DNA of 64,000 nt, from positions 62,001 through 126,000 of the forward strand of contig JBBBWG010010000.1 of the NCBI GenBank assembly GCA_037176905.1. The letters run 5' to 3'. The notes under the pieces were generated by a model. The model was not told the origin of the DNA, did not search any database, and worked only from the letters and a program-made list of their open reading frames with translations. Position numbers and translations under genes: made by a program. This document shows, piece after piece, positions 35,132-47,399 of the stretch. This DNA is from Azolla pinnata. Taxonomy: Eukaryota > Streptophyta > Polypodiopsida > Salviniales > Salviniaceae. The stretch's first letter is position 1, and each line of letters begins with the position of its first letter.

Positions 35132-37481
35132 ATGGCCGTCATTCAGATCCCCGACCTCAGCTCCGCCTCCGGCCTCCAGGAGTTCGACCAGTACCTCCTC
35201 AGCAGAAGCTACGTCTCTGGGTGCGTCTTCTCGTTTTTTTTTCTTCTTAACCGGTTTTTCCTGTCTGCTTCATGAAACCCCTGCTCTGTTTGATTCTTTG
35301 ACAACTCCTCGGTCAGATCCAACAAAGGCCACTGGCTCCTTCCCCATCCCGCGCTGTCTAGTCGGCGATTCGGAGGATTCAAAGACTCATCCTTTGTCCC
35401 TCTGTTTTTCTTTCTTAACCTCTATCCGTTCCATTGGGCCCCCCCCCCCCCCATTGGCTCTGCGACTTTGAGCTTAGAAGAACCCTTCTTTCCTTTCAGA
35501 GTTTCTTTCTACGTTCCGTGCCGCCAATATGCGTGGTAATCTTAGGATAGATATGTTTGTTTTGCATCGTTTCTTTTTCCGGGCACCAGTCGAATCGATT
35601 CTATCGCCAAGTTTTTGCTTTTTCCCCGGATTTAGTTTGCCGAAATCTCGCGGAATGAATTTGGTTCGTTTGAAGTTCCGTTTGTTCATACAGTATAGCA
35701 ATCTGACACAATGAAATTTGGTTAGTTTGTTGAAGTTCCGTTTATTTAAAGCATAACAACGACCTTGTCAGTGACGAACTCGCTGAGTCTAATCTCCGTA
35801 ACTCAGTCCTTCAGATTATTCTTTGCATAGTTCCGAGTTTCTGGTTTAAAGTTTAAGGTGCGATAAACAAAATTCAGCTTTTTTCTTTTGCGTGAGATTT
35901 TTATCACTCGATATGGTGGGAAATATATCTCCTGCTGTTAGCTAGTTCTTCATATTTAGACCTTTCAAAGTAACTTTGTGACGTTACTTGAACGTGTCAT
36001 GATGTTTACCTCGTTGCCTTAAAACTAGTGTTGATTTTGACGGTATTCCATTTCATCATGCATTGAAATGGTTGAAAGGATTGATGCTTTATGTGCTCGA
36101 ATTAATGTTCTATTGTACATGCAAAATAACAGGTATCAGGCGTCTAAGGATGACTTGTTGGTACATCTTGCTTTTTCTCAACCACCCAAGGGTGATTTAG
36201 TGAATGTCTCACGTTGGTACAATCACATCTCAGCCTTACTAAAGAAATCGTAAGTTCCCATGAGAGGCTTCTCTAAACTCCTGCATATTTCATCACATTA
36301 TCAACACATTTCGAAATCTTTTTTAAAAGCTGTACCAATAGAACGACTTGGTCTTTATACAATCATGGTGGGTTTTTCTGCCAGGCTACCTGGGGCACCT
36401 GTTGGTGTTAAAATTGCAGGTGTGCCAGCCCCTGTCTGTGACGCTGCCCCAGCTGCTGAGGTACATATTTGCGAATGCATTGTATCGCTGAATGTTTTTG
36501 GGTTCCATCAGCTTGCTTTGCTTGATATCTTAACCGGCATATATGCATTTTTACCAAGTTTGCTCCTCAATTATTTTAAAATTTTACAATTGATGAAATG
36601 TCTGAAGGTTGCCAAGGAAGAAGATGACGATGATCTTGATCTTTTTGGTGAGGAAACTGAAGAGGAGAAGAAAGCTGCTGCAGAGCGTGAAGCTCAAAAG
36701 AAAGCTTCTGCAAAGAAGAAAGAGAGTATGATCATGCACGCTTGAATTCTTTCAATGCTGTACACTGAATATACGCTCTTGGTTCACTGTAGGAGATTAT
36801 AAATTGTTCGTTAATACTTGTATGGCATGCTAACTATTTGTGATGTATGCACTATTTATTGGTTAATTTGTGTTGCTGGCATCTTGGTCCGTGAGGTCTG
36901 TAAGTAATTGTTTGTTCCTTGGGATTGCAGGTGGCAAGTCCTCTGTTCTCTTGGATGTGAAGCCATGGGATGATGAAACCGATATGGTAAAACTTGAGGA
37001 AGCAGTTCGGAGTGTCTCAATGCCTGGTCTTCACTGGGGTGCATGTATGCCTTTCCCTTGTATTCATCGTTTGCAACTGTGCGTCTGTATAATCAATGCA
37101 CGTTATGTTGATTCTTCTGCTTAATCTTTGCAGCAAACTTTTCTGCTCTTCAGCTTTGCTTCTTATTCATTATCTCAATGACAAATACACATTATGCTAA
37201 CTCTGCTGTTTCTTTTGATGCAGCAAAACTTGCTCCTGTTGGCTATGGAATTAAGAAGCTGCAGATCATGATGACTATTGAAGATGAACTTGTTTCTGTC
37301 GACAATTTAATTGAGGATTACTTCCTTGAGGAGCCCCGGAATGAGTTTATTCAGAGTTGTGACATCGTTGCTTTCAATAAAATTTGTAAGCATGCAATTC
37401 AATCCTACATGATTTGACATAGTTGCACTTATGATGGGAATCGTAAAGTGCTAATAATGTGGTTTTTTACTGTGTGCAGAA
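35132..37481 (+). CDS. Elongation factor 1-beta (eEF1B beta/alpha-type guanine exchange subunit)
   Basis: Exchanges GDP for GTP on eEF1A during cytosolic translation. Exons: 35132-35220, 36133-36249, 36385-36460, 36608-36725, 36931-37044, 37224-37385 and 37480-37481 (stop). Product is 225 residues, the normal plant size. The N-terminus is the GST-C-like segment ([20 protein letters not shown], then [14 protein letters not shown]). A Pro/Ala linker and acidic stretch ([13 protein letters not shown]) follow, with a Lys-rich helix. The C-terminal catalytic domain starts at [17 protein letters not shown] and ends with the canonical DIVAFNKI. Splicing exon 6 to exon 7 joins T to AA, so the stop codon TAA exists only after splicing. 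Retaining that intron would add the short tail [10 protein letters not shown]. Confidence 0.94.
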
Positions 37482-37789
37482 ATGCTGTTTGGTGTGGACG
37501 AAGCAGTTACAGAGCAGAATTCTGGCTTTGATTGAGCTTTGTTATTTGCCAGCCAACTGACTAGGAATTTGAACCAAATTGCTAATGATGGATTTGTCTG
37601 GCATAAATATGTTTAGGATTTTTTTGAAGCTTGTGGAGGCTTATATGCAAATGACACATGAAGAGTTGCTTTTTTGTTATGATATCGTTTAAGAGTTCTT
37701 ATGATCGTGTTATCCTGTTGTGTCCCGGTTGAATTTGCATCGTAATGTGGTGGTAACGTGTTGATTTACATATCATGGTTGATTTAAAC

Positions 37790-38035
37790 TTTTAGTTTCA
37801 CTTGGTTAGATATGTGGTTGAATTGCAAGTGCGCGGTACGCTGCAAATTTGATCTTATTACGTGCATAATAGACTGGGAAGTTGCATGATTGGTGAACAA
37901 GAATCAATCTTTTAGTTTCATATGGTTAGATATGAGGTTGAATTGCAAGTACTTGCTACACTGTAAATTTGATCTTATTACGTGCATGCCTGTTTGTAAG
38001 TACTGGGAAATTGGACGATAGGTGCACAAGGAACC
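37790..38035. repeat. 120-bp tandem duplication
   Basis: The landmark CTTTTAGTTTCA occurs at 37789 and 37909, each followed by a TGGTTAGATATG...TTGAATTGCAAGT segment and then AAATTTGATCTTATTACGTG. The second copy has a ~14-bp insertion near its end. Confidence 0.85.
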
Positions 38036-38179
38036 ATGACCAAACTTTTCTCTCACGATATTACTTGTGGGTTTATTGTAGATCTACGCAAATCTGTACA
38101 TTTTTACAAGCTATATATTGAAGATTAGATGGTTATATGTCATTTGCAAAACTAAATTTTTAAAAGAATAATGACATAT

Positions 38180-38325
38180 CCATCAGAATTTATGATTCAA
38201 AGTGTCATACAATGAATATACCTGTAGCTCACAAATCAGACCCGAATGTATCAGATCCATCAGAATTTTATGACCCAAAGTGTCATCTAATGAAAAATGT
38301 ACCTGTAGCTCACAAATCAGATTCT
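38180..38325. repeat. ~77-bp tandem duplication
   Basis: CATCAGAATT begins at 38181 and 38258. Both copies continue through CAAAGTGTCAT to ACCTGTAGCTCACAAATCAGA. Confidence 0.8.
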
Positions 38326-39070
38326 GATACTTGCTAATATACTCAAGTTTGTTGACAAGGCAATTGCATCAGTAAAAGTTCTTGTTCAACCAACAGTATT
38401 GTGAGAGCTCCCCGTCCTCGATGAGCCACTCCAGAAAATAGCTTTCTCAGCATGCCAACAACATTTGCAACAGACTCGGTTTCCTCAGAATAATGCTCAT
38501 TCTACTTATATCTTGCAATCATTTCATAGCATCTATCTATCACCGATTTTAGTTTGTGACTGCAAAGTCTGGCAGTTCATAACCGAAAGTCTGGTAACCA
38601 TCCCTCAACAATTTTCTTCATCAGTAGCTTGCTGATGTTTCTACATGGAGCTAGTTCTCCTCTGGCAGTTGCGTCTCCAACTGGTAAAGGTTCTCAACTT
38701 TTCTAGAGTTTCTCCTCATCCCAGTGCATTTCCATGGATACAATTTTCATGTAACCAAAATTTCACTTCAATCCGAGTTCAAATACCCCTGATCAAATCA
38801 AATCAATTGGTTCAACAGAAGCTCTGCTTGAACATATTTGGTACCCTTACAATTTCCAACTGGTTTACAGGTGCTTCTGTGCGATGTTTTTCAAGTGAAA
38901 TAATCACCTCTTTGATATCAGCAATTGTTCTTGCAGTCTATGGTTATACGATAAATCATTAGCAGTCTGCATCCTGTTTTAAAGGAGCAGATAGACATCA
39001 CCCCAAAAGAGAAAATCTTACTTTTGCTGTCTCATCTGCATGATTATGATGATCGTCATAACCACCATTG

Positions 39071-41122
39071 TTACCCACGATCATCATTACCATCAGCCTC
39101 ATCAGCATTGTTTGATTGGTCGCAGTTTCCCATAGCCATCTCGTTGAGCAAATCATCAGCAGCAGATGTCTGGCCAGATTTATTGAGGTGAAGATACAGT
39201 GTACGATAGAATCGGATCTCAGGAATAATATGCTTGCCTTTCATTATTTTGAAGACCTCAAGAGCATCGACAAGTCTATTTCCAATGCAAAATCCACGAA
39301 TAATAATATAGTATGTGCTCAAATCAGGTTCACAACCATTCTCAGACATCGCATCAAATAATATCAAGGCTTTATCAAACTGCATTGCCTTACAGTAGCT
39401 TTCAATCAATGGGTTGTAGGAATTGACAACAGGGATTAGGCCAGATTCAACAATCAAATCTAGCATTTGTATAGCTTCATGAAGCCTTTCAGCTTTACAA
39501 TACCCATTGATCATGGCATTATATGTTATGATGGTTGGTTTGCATTCACTCATTGCCATTTCTTCAATAACAAGCTCAGCCTCATGCATCTTTCCTGCTT
39601 TACATAGAGCATCAACTACCATGTTGTACGATACAACATCTGGAACAAAGCCCTTGCACTCACTTTCCTGTATAAACTTCTTCAGCGTATTAAACTTTTT
39701 TGCTCTGCAGCATCCAAGAATCCATGCACTATAAGTAAGACAATTTGGAACACAACCTCTTTGCATCATCTTATCGAGTAGACTCTCAGCCTCGCCCCAA
39801 CAACCTGATCGACAAAGGGTGTCCATCAATATTGTATAAGTGTGTACACTTGGCGTACAGAATTGCCACATGTTGTCCAAGAGTTTGCAAGCATCCATAG
39901 GTCTCCCGAATTTGCATAGGCTGTCAATCATTGAATTGAATGTAAATGCATTCGGAGTGCACCGGCCTTCGACTACAATGCTTTCTAAGAGGCTAAGAGC
40001 TTCAGGAAACCTTCGTGCCTTGCTCAAACCACTAATAAGCGTGCTAAAAGTGATCACATTTGGTGCATTTCCAGACCCTTCCATTTCGTGGAACAGGTCC
40101 AGTGCTTCATCGACCATGTTAACCATACACATACCATGTATCCAAGTGTTATAAGAAACAACATTCGGATACAATCTTCTCTCCTTCATCTCATTCCAGA
40201 GCCTTCTGCATCCCTTCATATCACTTTTCAAGCACAATGCGTTCAACACAGCATTGTAAGTGACCACGTCTGGAGACACACATTCTTCTTGCATTTGATC
40301 GAACAAATTCAAAGCATGATCAACATGTCCATTCTTGGCTAATCCATCAATCATGGAGCAATATGTGACTACATCAGGGTCTAGTTCATACCGCTTGATG
40401 TCGTCAAAGAAGGCAATAGCTTCTTCCATTCTCCCGGCAGAGAGAAACCCTGATATCAAAGTATTGAATGTGATGATATTTGGTTCGCACCCGGCCTCAT
40501 CTTGCATCCTTCGGAAGAGATCGAGGGCCAAATCAAATCGATTCTCAGTTAAAACAGCGTCTAAAGCGCAATTGAAGTGGAAAACATCGAGATTAAACCC
40601 ATATGCAGATGGTGATGAACTTAGAAGGTCGACAATAGCCTCCAACATGCCTGCCCAACCATAACCACGGATCAAAACAGTAAGCTTCCGCCGAGACATA
40701 CAGAACTCTGGTCTACGGACGTGTATCAAGTAAGCCATGACGCATCTTATCCTTCTTTGTTCGTGGGGCCACATCTTAGACACAACATTAGTGACTGATT
40801 TGTTCGGTGTCAAATTAGGGTTTTGCTGCAGCGCCCAAGCGAAGATTCGGAGGGCGACCTTCGGATCGCATTGCTGGCGAAGAAGCGAAGAAAGATTGCC
40901 GGAGGAGAAAGGAGGAAGATTTGCCTTTGAAAGGGCTTCCTCGATCGAGGTGGACGGGTGGCGATGGCCAAGAATCGAGTTCACATGCTCAACCATGGGA
41001 GGAAGGGCGTTAGTGGGTAGGGAGAACCCAAGAGAATTCACTTCACTGTTATGGTTGTTGTCAAGGAAAGCCGTCTGTATGATTCTGCCGCCCCTACTCT
41101 GGTAGGCAGACTTGATTGCCAT
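39071..41122 (-). CDS. P-class pentatricopeptide repeat protein
   Basis: 683 residues from the ATG at 41122, no intron; an in-frame GTG three codons upstream is not a plausible start. P-class PPR proteins stabilise, process or help translate single organellar transcripts. After a ~190-residue N-terminal region (possible targeting peptide MAIKSAYQSRGGRIIQTAFL) come 13 or 14 consecutive 35-residue motifs, starting FHFNCALDAVLTENRFDLAL and including IITFNTLISGFLSAGRMEEA and IITYNAMINGYCKAERLHEA. Residue 5/last pairs by eye: NN, ND, CD, NN, NN, SN, NS, TN, SD, NT, NV, ND, YE, so the predicted core is about Y-U-?-Y-Y-A-C-A-G. It ends in an acidic Asn/Asp-rich tail. Family orthology not assigned. 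Its upstream region carries a TTTAGGG array. Confidence 0.93.
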   Translation of the reverse strand: MAIKSAYQSRGGRIIQTAFLDNNHNSEVNSLGFSLPTNALPPMVEHVNSILGHRHPSTSIEEALSKANLPPFSSGNLSSLLRQQCDPKVALRIFAWALQQNPNLTPNKSVTNVVSKMWPHEQRRIRCVMAYLIHVRRPEFCMSRRKLTVLIRGYGWAGMLEAIVDLLSSSPSAYGFNLDVFHFNCALDAVLTENRFDLALDLFRRMQDEAGCEPNIITFNTLISGFLSAGRMEEAIAFFDDIKRYELDPDVVTYCSMIDGLAKNGHVDHALNLFDQMQEECVSPDVVTYNAVLNALCLKSDMKGCRRLWNEMKERRLYPNVVSYNTWIHGMCMVNMVDEALDLFHEMEGSGNAPNVITFSTLISGLSKARRFPEALSLLESIVVEGRCTPNAFTFNSMIDSLCKFGRPMDACKLLDNMWQFCTPSVHTYTILMDTLCRSGCWGEAESLLDKMMQRGCVPNCLTYSAWILGCCRAKKFNTLKKFIQESECKGFVPDVVSYNMVVDALCKAGKMHEAELVIEEMAMSECKPTIITYNAMINGYCKAERLHEAIQMLDLIVESGLIPVVNSYNPLIESYCKAMQFDKALILFDAMSENGCEPDLSTYYIIIRGFCIGNRLVDALEVFKIMKGKHIIPEIRFYRTLYLHLNKSGQTSAADDLLNEMAMGNCDQSNNADEADGNDDRG

Positions 41123-43284
41123 GAAACACACATATGCACATGAATGTGAGATTCGGGATTACGCCCAAAGCTTCCTGAAACCTGGCACGAAGCTCTCTAT
41201 GCAAAAGGACGAACCATATCTCTCCTTTCTCTCCCTCCCTCTCCTGATACTGAATGAATCTCCTCGGAACTAACAACAAGAGCTTGAGATTTCGCCCACT
41301 TCTCTTACAGGCATATGTAAACAGATCACGGCTCCAAAACCCTCTTTTCGATCTGATTGAGAAACATCAGCACAAAAGGATTGATCGAAAAGGGGGAGAG
41401 CTTACTTGTCTTGTGGGTGGATCAAGTGGGCACACGAACTCCAGGGGCTAATCAAGCCCTGAGCTGAGCTTCTTTCAGAAATTTCCATGGGATGAAGCGA
41501 TGCGCCACGACCCAGACGAGAAGTCGAGACGCATCAATGGCGTGGACATCAACATCAAGACAGTCGCTGCCTCTCTGTTCCTTCTTCTTCTTGCTCTGTT
41601 TCTCAGTGAAAAAGACTAGAGCCAAAAATACATGCTGCCAAATCTGAGTGAAGAACATTTGGGCTCATGTCATATGAAATCATCATATAATTAAGTGTGT
41701 TCCATTTCTGGCTAGGATTAGGGTTAGGGTTTAGGGTTTAGGGTTTAGGGTTTAGGGTTAAGTGGGGTTTTTATTTGGCTCCATGTGATTGACATAGTCT
41801 GGATTTATATGGAGCTCGATCGGGCATCAGATAGAAAGTCTGCAGCTGCATTCGCCCAAGTTTTCCAAGCCTCGATAAAAGCTCTACTTACTTAGCACTA
41901 CCATATTGCTTGCTGCTACAGGCATCACCTTCTGAACTAGAATCTGAAAGGCTATTTTTGGAGCTAGAAACCGGTTTATCTTAGGATTGGGAACCAAAAC
42001 CCCATCTGGTCACTTATCACATGAAGGTTAGGAAGCCTGAGAACTTGCAATGAGGCCAAAAGCTCTCATCATCATCGGATCCATAACGATCAGCTTTCGA
42101 TGTATAATCATCGTAAGGTAATCTTATGTGGTGCAAAGACCTAAGCAATATGTGGTACTCTTCAATCCTTTGCTAGGGGGCCCATTCAGTGTCAAGTTAA
42201 GAAGCCATACTATTCTCTGCAACAAATTTGGATTGTGTTCTCTGCGCAATGTCATTCAAAGTATATCGAGAGTACCATTCATTAAACATCTTCATGAAGG
42301 GAAAAATCTTCAATTAAAAACAAAACCTCCACCAGAGCAAAAGAGCAGTTTTGCACATCAGATTTAAAACAGCGATTGTGCAGATGCATCGCACGCGTTA
42401 AGCTATGGGAAAAAGAACGAAGACATGCCTCAAATTGCTATTGCATGTTATGTAACCCGAAAGGGAATGAATTACATTACCATAGCTAATACAGGTGGGC
42501 TGATAACACTTTCAGATTCTTTTCAGTAGAAACACCAAGCTGCATAAAAAATGCTTGATCCTTACTGCCTACATGGCCATTATGGATCCATACACAGAAT
42601 TTGTGACTGCCATCCCTGGTAGATAAGACATATGAGGTGCTATTCCTCCATTACAGTTTGGCCATGGAAAGTGTTTTATCCACATAAGCTCTTGTTGCTG
42701 ACCTCATGTGTCGGTGATGCAGAGGCTGGTTCCGAGCCAGATGTGATAATGGACCCCATTTTTGCTTTACAGGAAGGAAAACTCTACATAGGTGAGGATG
42801 CATGGTTCAACTTGAGTTCTCAATCATGGAGGCCCTCCACAGTATCCCTTCTTTGCTTTCCAATGCTACCTAAAGGTGATGGTTATTTCACTATTGTGAC
42901 AATGGTAGCCTGTTCCTGTTTGTTGATTTACAAGGATCAAAATAGCAAACACAGGAATGGTGCTCTCTGCTTAAATAGCCAATTCCTGTTTGTTGGTCAT
43001 GGAGAAACTTTCCGGGGTTTCTTCTTTGCTTTTCCAGTCGGTTGTTCATTCAGATCAGACTTTCTCTTTCTCTCTTGTTGTGGGCTTCTTTGTGCTCCAT
43101 TCTTATTCTGAGAAGTCACTACAGCTCTAACAAAGTGCTGTATTCGCCACAATGTGGCCGCATCCTATATAAGATGACAACCATTGAATTTCTTTTACAG
43201 ACAAATGCAAGATGGAAAATTGACCAGCTGGACCAGCTGTTAGAAGACTTAACCCTTCGAGTACTTTCCATTACAGGCAAATGA
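41123..43284. other. Intergenic DNA between the P-class PPR and GTE genes
   Basis: Contains the PPR promoter, a telomere-motif array (41717-41760) and a 159-codon frame at 42632-43111 (plus; MRCYSSITVWPWKVFYPHK) that matches no family I know and has no supporting context. The missing C-terminal exon of the GTE gene would be expected here on the minus strand; I looked for a WRLKFF-type block and did not find it. Confidence 0.5.
41717..41760. promoter_or_regulatory. TTTAGGG telomere-motif array upstream of P-class PPR
   Basis: ATTAGGGTTAGGG followed by four TTTAGGG units in succession, about 595 bp upstream of the PPR start codon. This is the plant heptamer, in contrast to the hexamer at 32171. 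Confidence 0.85.
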
Positions 43285-46200
43285 CTACGCTACCTGAGCA
43301 TCGATGTCAACCTCCACCTCTTGTTCAGTTGCTTTAAAATCAGGGTTTTTTTGTGCGATTATTTGAATAGCTTTTGAAAGGTCTTCAGGAGACAACTGAC
43401 TTAAGCTTTGACCTAGCTGCCTCTTTTCCTCGGTTGTCATCATCCTTGACAAGAATAAATTGAACAGATGAAGGCAACAATAACAGCCTGATGATTCCAA
43501 CATACCACACTAAAATATTTAACATTTACCGGCAATGGCTAGCTACATTTTGCCTTAGCACCTCTAATTGTGCATGCAACTCGTCCATCTACGATGAAAA
43601 AGAAAGAAGGATTTTGTTGATTTTGATAGAACATACTGTAGCAACGTTTCCATGCATTTTACCTGGTTGCTCAAATCTGTTGCATGTTTTTCCAAAGCTG
43701 CTTCTTCTGCAATTCGGAGAGTTTCCAAATCTCTTGCTTGAGCTTCCTTTTCTTCTTGTCGCCGTTTGGCCTCCTATATGTTATGTTGAAAATATTTTTG
43801 TCAAACACTATCCATGATAACAGAGAAATAAATTACAAGGGAAGTGCTCTTAAGATAATCTTGACATGAATAGCCTCAAACTTATTTGCAATAAATTTTA
43901 GTTTAAGTGCTAAATATGAAGTAAAATCTAAGAGCAAAGTAGGATACTTGCAGCAGTTGGAAGTAATTGAATCCCATCACTACAATTGAATTGTAATTTC
44001 TATAAGATTACAATTTCATTTAGATGTATAAATTTGGATCGCTTTAGTAGTTCGTGTACCTCTTCAATCACTTTTGGTTCAAGGGCCGTTTTCCATTTAT
44101 CCTCAAACTTCTCTGAAAGTGTCTTGGCCATCACATGTACATCTGTCCCTTCCTGATTATATGTCATCGCATTGCTAAATACCAGCCGAACATCGTCACA
44201 AATTTCCTGCACATGTTTATACCCAGATCCATCCTTTGCTTCCATCTTGTTTCGGATAGTTCCCAAATCCATCGGTTTCTTTATGACCTGCATTACTGTA
44301 CATTATCAACTCAAGTAACGATTCCTACTAGCACATGATCAACTAATTCAATGGCTAGCATTATCAACTGGGGTACTGGATTCTTTTTCCACACAAGATA
44401 ACTGGTGTATACAATCAACAATGAAAGGTTTCACCATATTCCACTGACATGATCAGAAATTCTTAATCAAGGGCCATTGCATCTAATATTGATTTATGGG
44501 TATACACATCGTATGACAAACGAGATACGAGGTTACAGAAATCAAGGCTCTTTGAGGATGTGTTGATATATAGGATCAGAGCATCAGGAGGTTTATCCTG
44601 ACAGGTTTGAGAAGAAAACACACAAAGTGATGGGATTGGGACACCTTAATTAACAGATTAATCTCTAGATTATTATACTGATTACATAATCCTCGCATCA
44701 AATACCACAAACGAACTCCAACAATCCCTTAATACATCAGGCAACAGTTTGGTGATGATATGGATGTTACGGGTTGATCTCAACGGTACCAAAGCAATAA
44801 CCTTGAACAACTGTGGATATCAAACAGTTTAGTAAACCTCCGGTTGAATCATCAGATTGTGGTAGTGGTGGATATTGTAACATTGTAAGTATGTTGGATA
44901 CATATTTGTAGGGCATTGCCAGCTGCAGATAGGATGACCCAGAAGATCAAAAGAAGGCATGATTTTTGAAGTTCGTAAGCCTTGAAGATCAGTAAACCGA
45001 GACAAGGTGAGAAAAGCGTTTGTAAAATCAGTACTCAGGGTGCAGATTGGACGAATAATTCTTCTCTACCATTTCATAAACTTGGAAAATAATTGATTTT
45101 CGACCACAAGTGTCATAGACAATTATATATAGTTATTTGCATACATCAAACATTGGAAAACAGGATGTCACAAATGGCCTCGCCACATTCAATACGGGAT
45201 ATAGAGGCTACCTCATGATAATCATGCAGTTGAAGACCTTCCACATCCACTGGTTTCATGAAAGGCCAGGCCCATTTATGAGATGTAATCTGCATTAACA
45301 ATATATTCAGAATTGATGCATGTGTCATCCTGGTGGTATACAAGTGTAAGGGTCTCACGTACCATTTATATAGTTCTTGAACTTATTTATTTAAACTAGG
45401 TGAATGCGATGAGTCAAATTGATGGAGGAGACATTTCAATTTATTATTAGTAAGGTATTATTCTTGGAAGAATATTCTCAAACTACATACAGGCCATAGG
45501 TAATTTGAATATATTGGATTTTGGAAGATCATATATTTATCTAGGATGAGCACAAGATATCATCACATCATAATTGTTAAAGCATTGAAAACTAAATTCA
45601 GGTATATACAAGACTATCACCTGTCTTAGGATTGTGCCAAACTGGCGCATGAGTTCTACCATCCTTTTTACAGTTGCAGCTTCTCGACGAGCAGTATCTG
45701 TCTGCTGTTGTTTTTTGGGATTGCTAGAACTTTTATCTTTATCGCGATCTTTTATATTCACACTCGTTCTGCCTAAGGGAACTTTGCCTTTGCTCAAGGA
45801 ACTCCGTAGTTGGATAACCTCGTTCACTTGCTGTTCAATCTGTCATCTACACCCATTCAGACTTCTTTTCCATGTCGTAAATATGATAAAGGATGGCATT
45901 ACTTCAAATATTTGGCTTCCAACTCCCAAGAAACAAGATAATATATACCAGTAAGGAATCATCTTATTATCTCATGACTCGATATAAAAGGCAAACTTAC
46001 AATGCTTATGCCATCATCATACACGAAAGTTTGAACTTTGAACTTCAGGATACATCAAAATCAACAACTAAGAGCTCAGCATGTGAAATTGTACAAATGC
46101 AGGATATTTAGCAGCAATTTGGATTATCCAAATGAAAAAATGACAGCGGCGGTGAAACCCTGTAAAGTAAAAGCTAAGAGGAAAATATAACACTTTTATC

Positions 46201-47274
46201 ATATACAAAAGTTCCTATTCAGCCTTACAATTGACCAAATTGCGTCCTGACCAACAAATCTTCTATGACTCATGAACAGATTTGGAGGCAAGATTTTTGA
46301 AGAGCTTACCACGGAACGAGGCATTAGAAGAGAAACAGCAACGGTTCGAAAAAATAGAGGCTCAATTCGGATGTTACAAACAAATCAATGTAATAAAAAA
46401 GATGATTTTTGAGCACCTCTTCGATTCTTGTATTCATCTCTTCAACTTGTCGCCTTATCTCCACCTTCACACCCTCCACGGGAGCCAGATCCTCATTTTT
46501 TATTTTAGCTTCTTCTTCTTCTTCTTCTTCTTCATTTCCTTTCTCTCTTTCTTCTAATTCTTCTTCTTCTTCTTCTTCTTCATCATCATCATCTTCTTCT
46601 TCTTCTTCTCCTTCTTCTTCATTTCCTTTCTCTCTTTCTTCCAATTCTTCTTCTTCATCATCTTCTTCATCTTTACCCTCCCCTCTTTCTTGATCATCTT
46701 TTCCTTCCTCCCTTTCTTCTTCACCCAATTCTCTCTCTATTTCATTTTCTGCCGCATTTCCTCCCGTGATTCCGTGTACATTTTCGGATTCCATGCCGGT
46801 TGCATTACATTCTTCTTCAACGTTTTCTTCGTCGTCATCATCATCAGCGTCGGCATCATCCTCATCATCTTCGTCTTCTCCATCGTCCTCGTCATCTTCA
46901 TCTTCATTTTCTGCTCCTTCTTTCCTGTCTTCTCCCTCATCATCTTCGGCCCCTCCTTTCCTGTTTTCGGCCTCATCATCATCAGCTCCTTCTTTCCTGC
47001 CTTCTTCCTCATCCTCTTCCGCTCCGGCTTTCCTGTCTTCGTCCTCATCATCTTCAGCTCCAACTTTCCTGCCTTCTTCCTCATCATCTTCAGCGCCTCC
47101 TTTCGTGTCTCCTCCTTCATCATCTTCAGCACCTCCTTTCCTGTCGTCTTCCTCCCCATCTTCAGCTCCTTCTTTCCTGCCTTCGGCCCCATCATCCTCT
47201 GCTGCGTCCTCTCCTCCTCCATCGCCGCAGCTCTGGGAAGGCGTCGAAGGAGCGTCTAGCAACAACCCCGCCAT
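43285..47274 (-). CDS. Bromodomain-NET protein, GTE1/GTE6-like, with acidic repeat head
   Basis: Nuclear acetyl-histone reader. Exons: 47274-46417, 45839-45621, 45289-45212, 44287-44060, 43773-43663, 43588-43530, 43444-43285, phases consistent, about 571 residues. Residues 1-286 are dominated by Asp/Glu with about eight degenerate units like RKGGAEDDEGED. A basic helix follows (DTARREAATVKRMVELMRQF). The bromodomain (about 360-461) shows the WPF shelf (WAWPFMKPVD), ZA-loop MDLGTI and acetyl-lysine Asn in AMTYNQ. Next comes a coiled coil (EAKRRQEEKEAQARDLETLR) and the NET start (MMTTEEKRQLGQSLSQLSPE, ending EVDIDAQ). The frame stops two codons past a good donor (CTCAG|GTAGCG, 43294/43293), exactly where relatives continue with the rest of NET, so a last exon is probably missing from this model. 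Confidence 0.9.
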
Positions 47275-47399
47275 GGCAAGGAGAGCTGCTTCTTTCCGTC
47301 TGTTTCTTCCTCCCTCCGCTAGCACTGCGAATGCGCAGGAGACCTGCGTTTTGCCCAATTGCATCCGGTACCCTTCTCTCGAAATCGCAAATCCTGCCC

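Larger units (their letters stand above)
37560..39060. other. Intergenic DNA with two short tandem duplications
   Basis: Presumed 3' UTR of eEF1B, then AT-rich DNA. Contains a 120-bp tandem duplication (about 37790-38035) and a ~77-bp one (about 38180-38325). The frame at 38645-38962 (plus) is unsupported. No other gene seen. Confidence 0.55.

Noticed and set aside
41123-41131. GTG at 41131 as start of the P-class PPR protein
   Set aside because: A nuclear plant gene starts at ATG; the first in-frame ATG is at 41122. The same applies to the GTG at 53468 of the PQBP1-like gene, where ATG 53465 is used.
42632-43111. 159-codon plus-strand frame MRCYSSITVWPWKVFYPHK
   Set aside because: No family recognised, no splice partners, lies in intergenic DNA. 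Kept as a note in the intergenic entry only.
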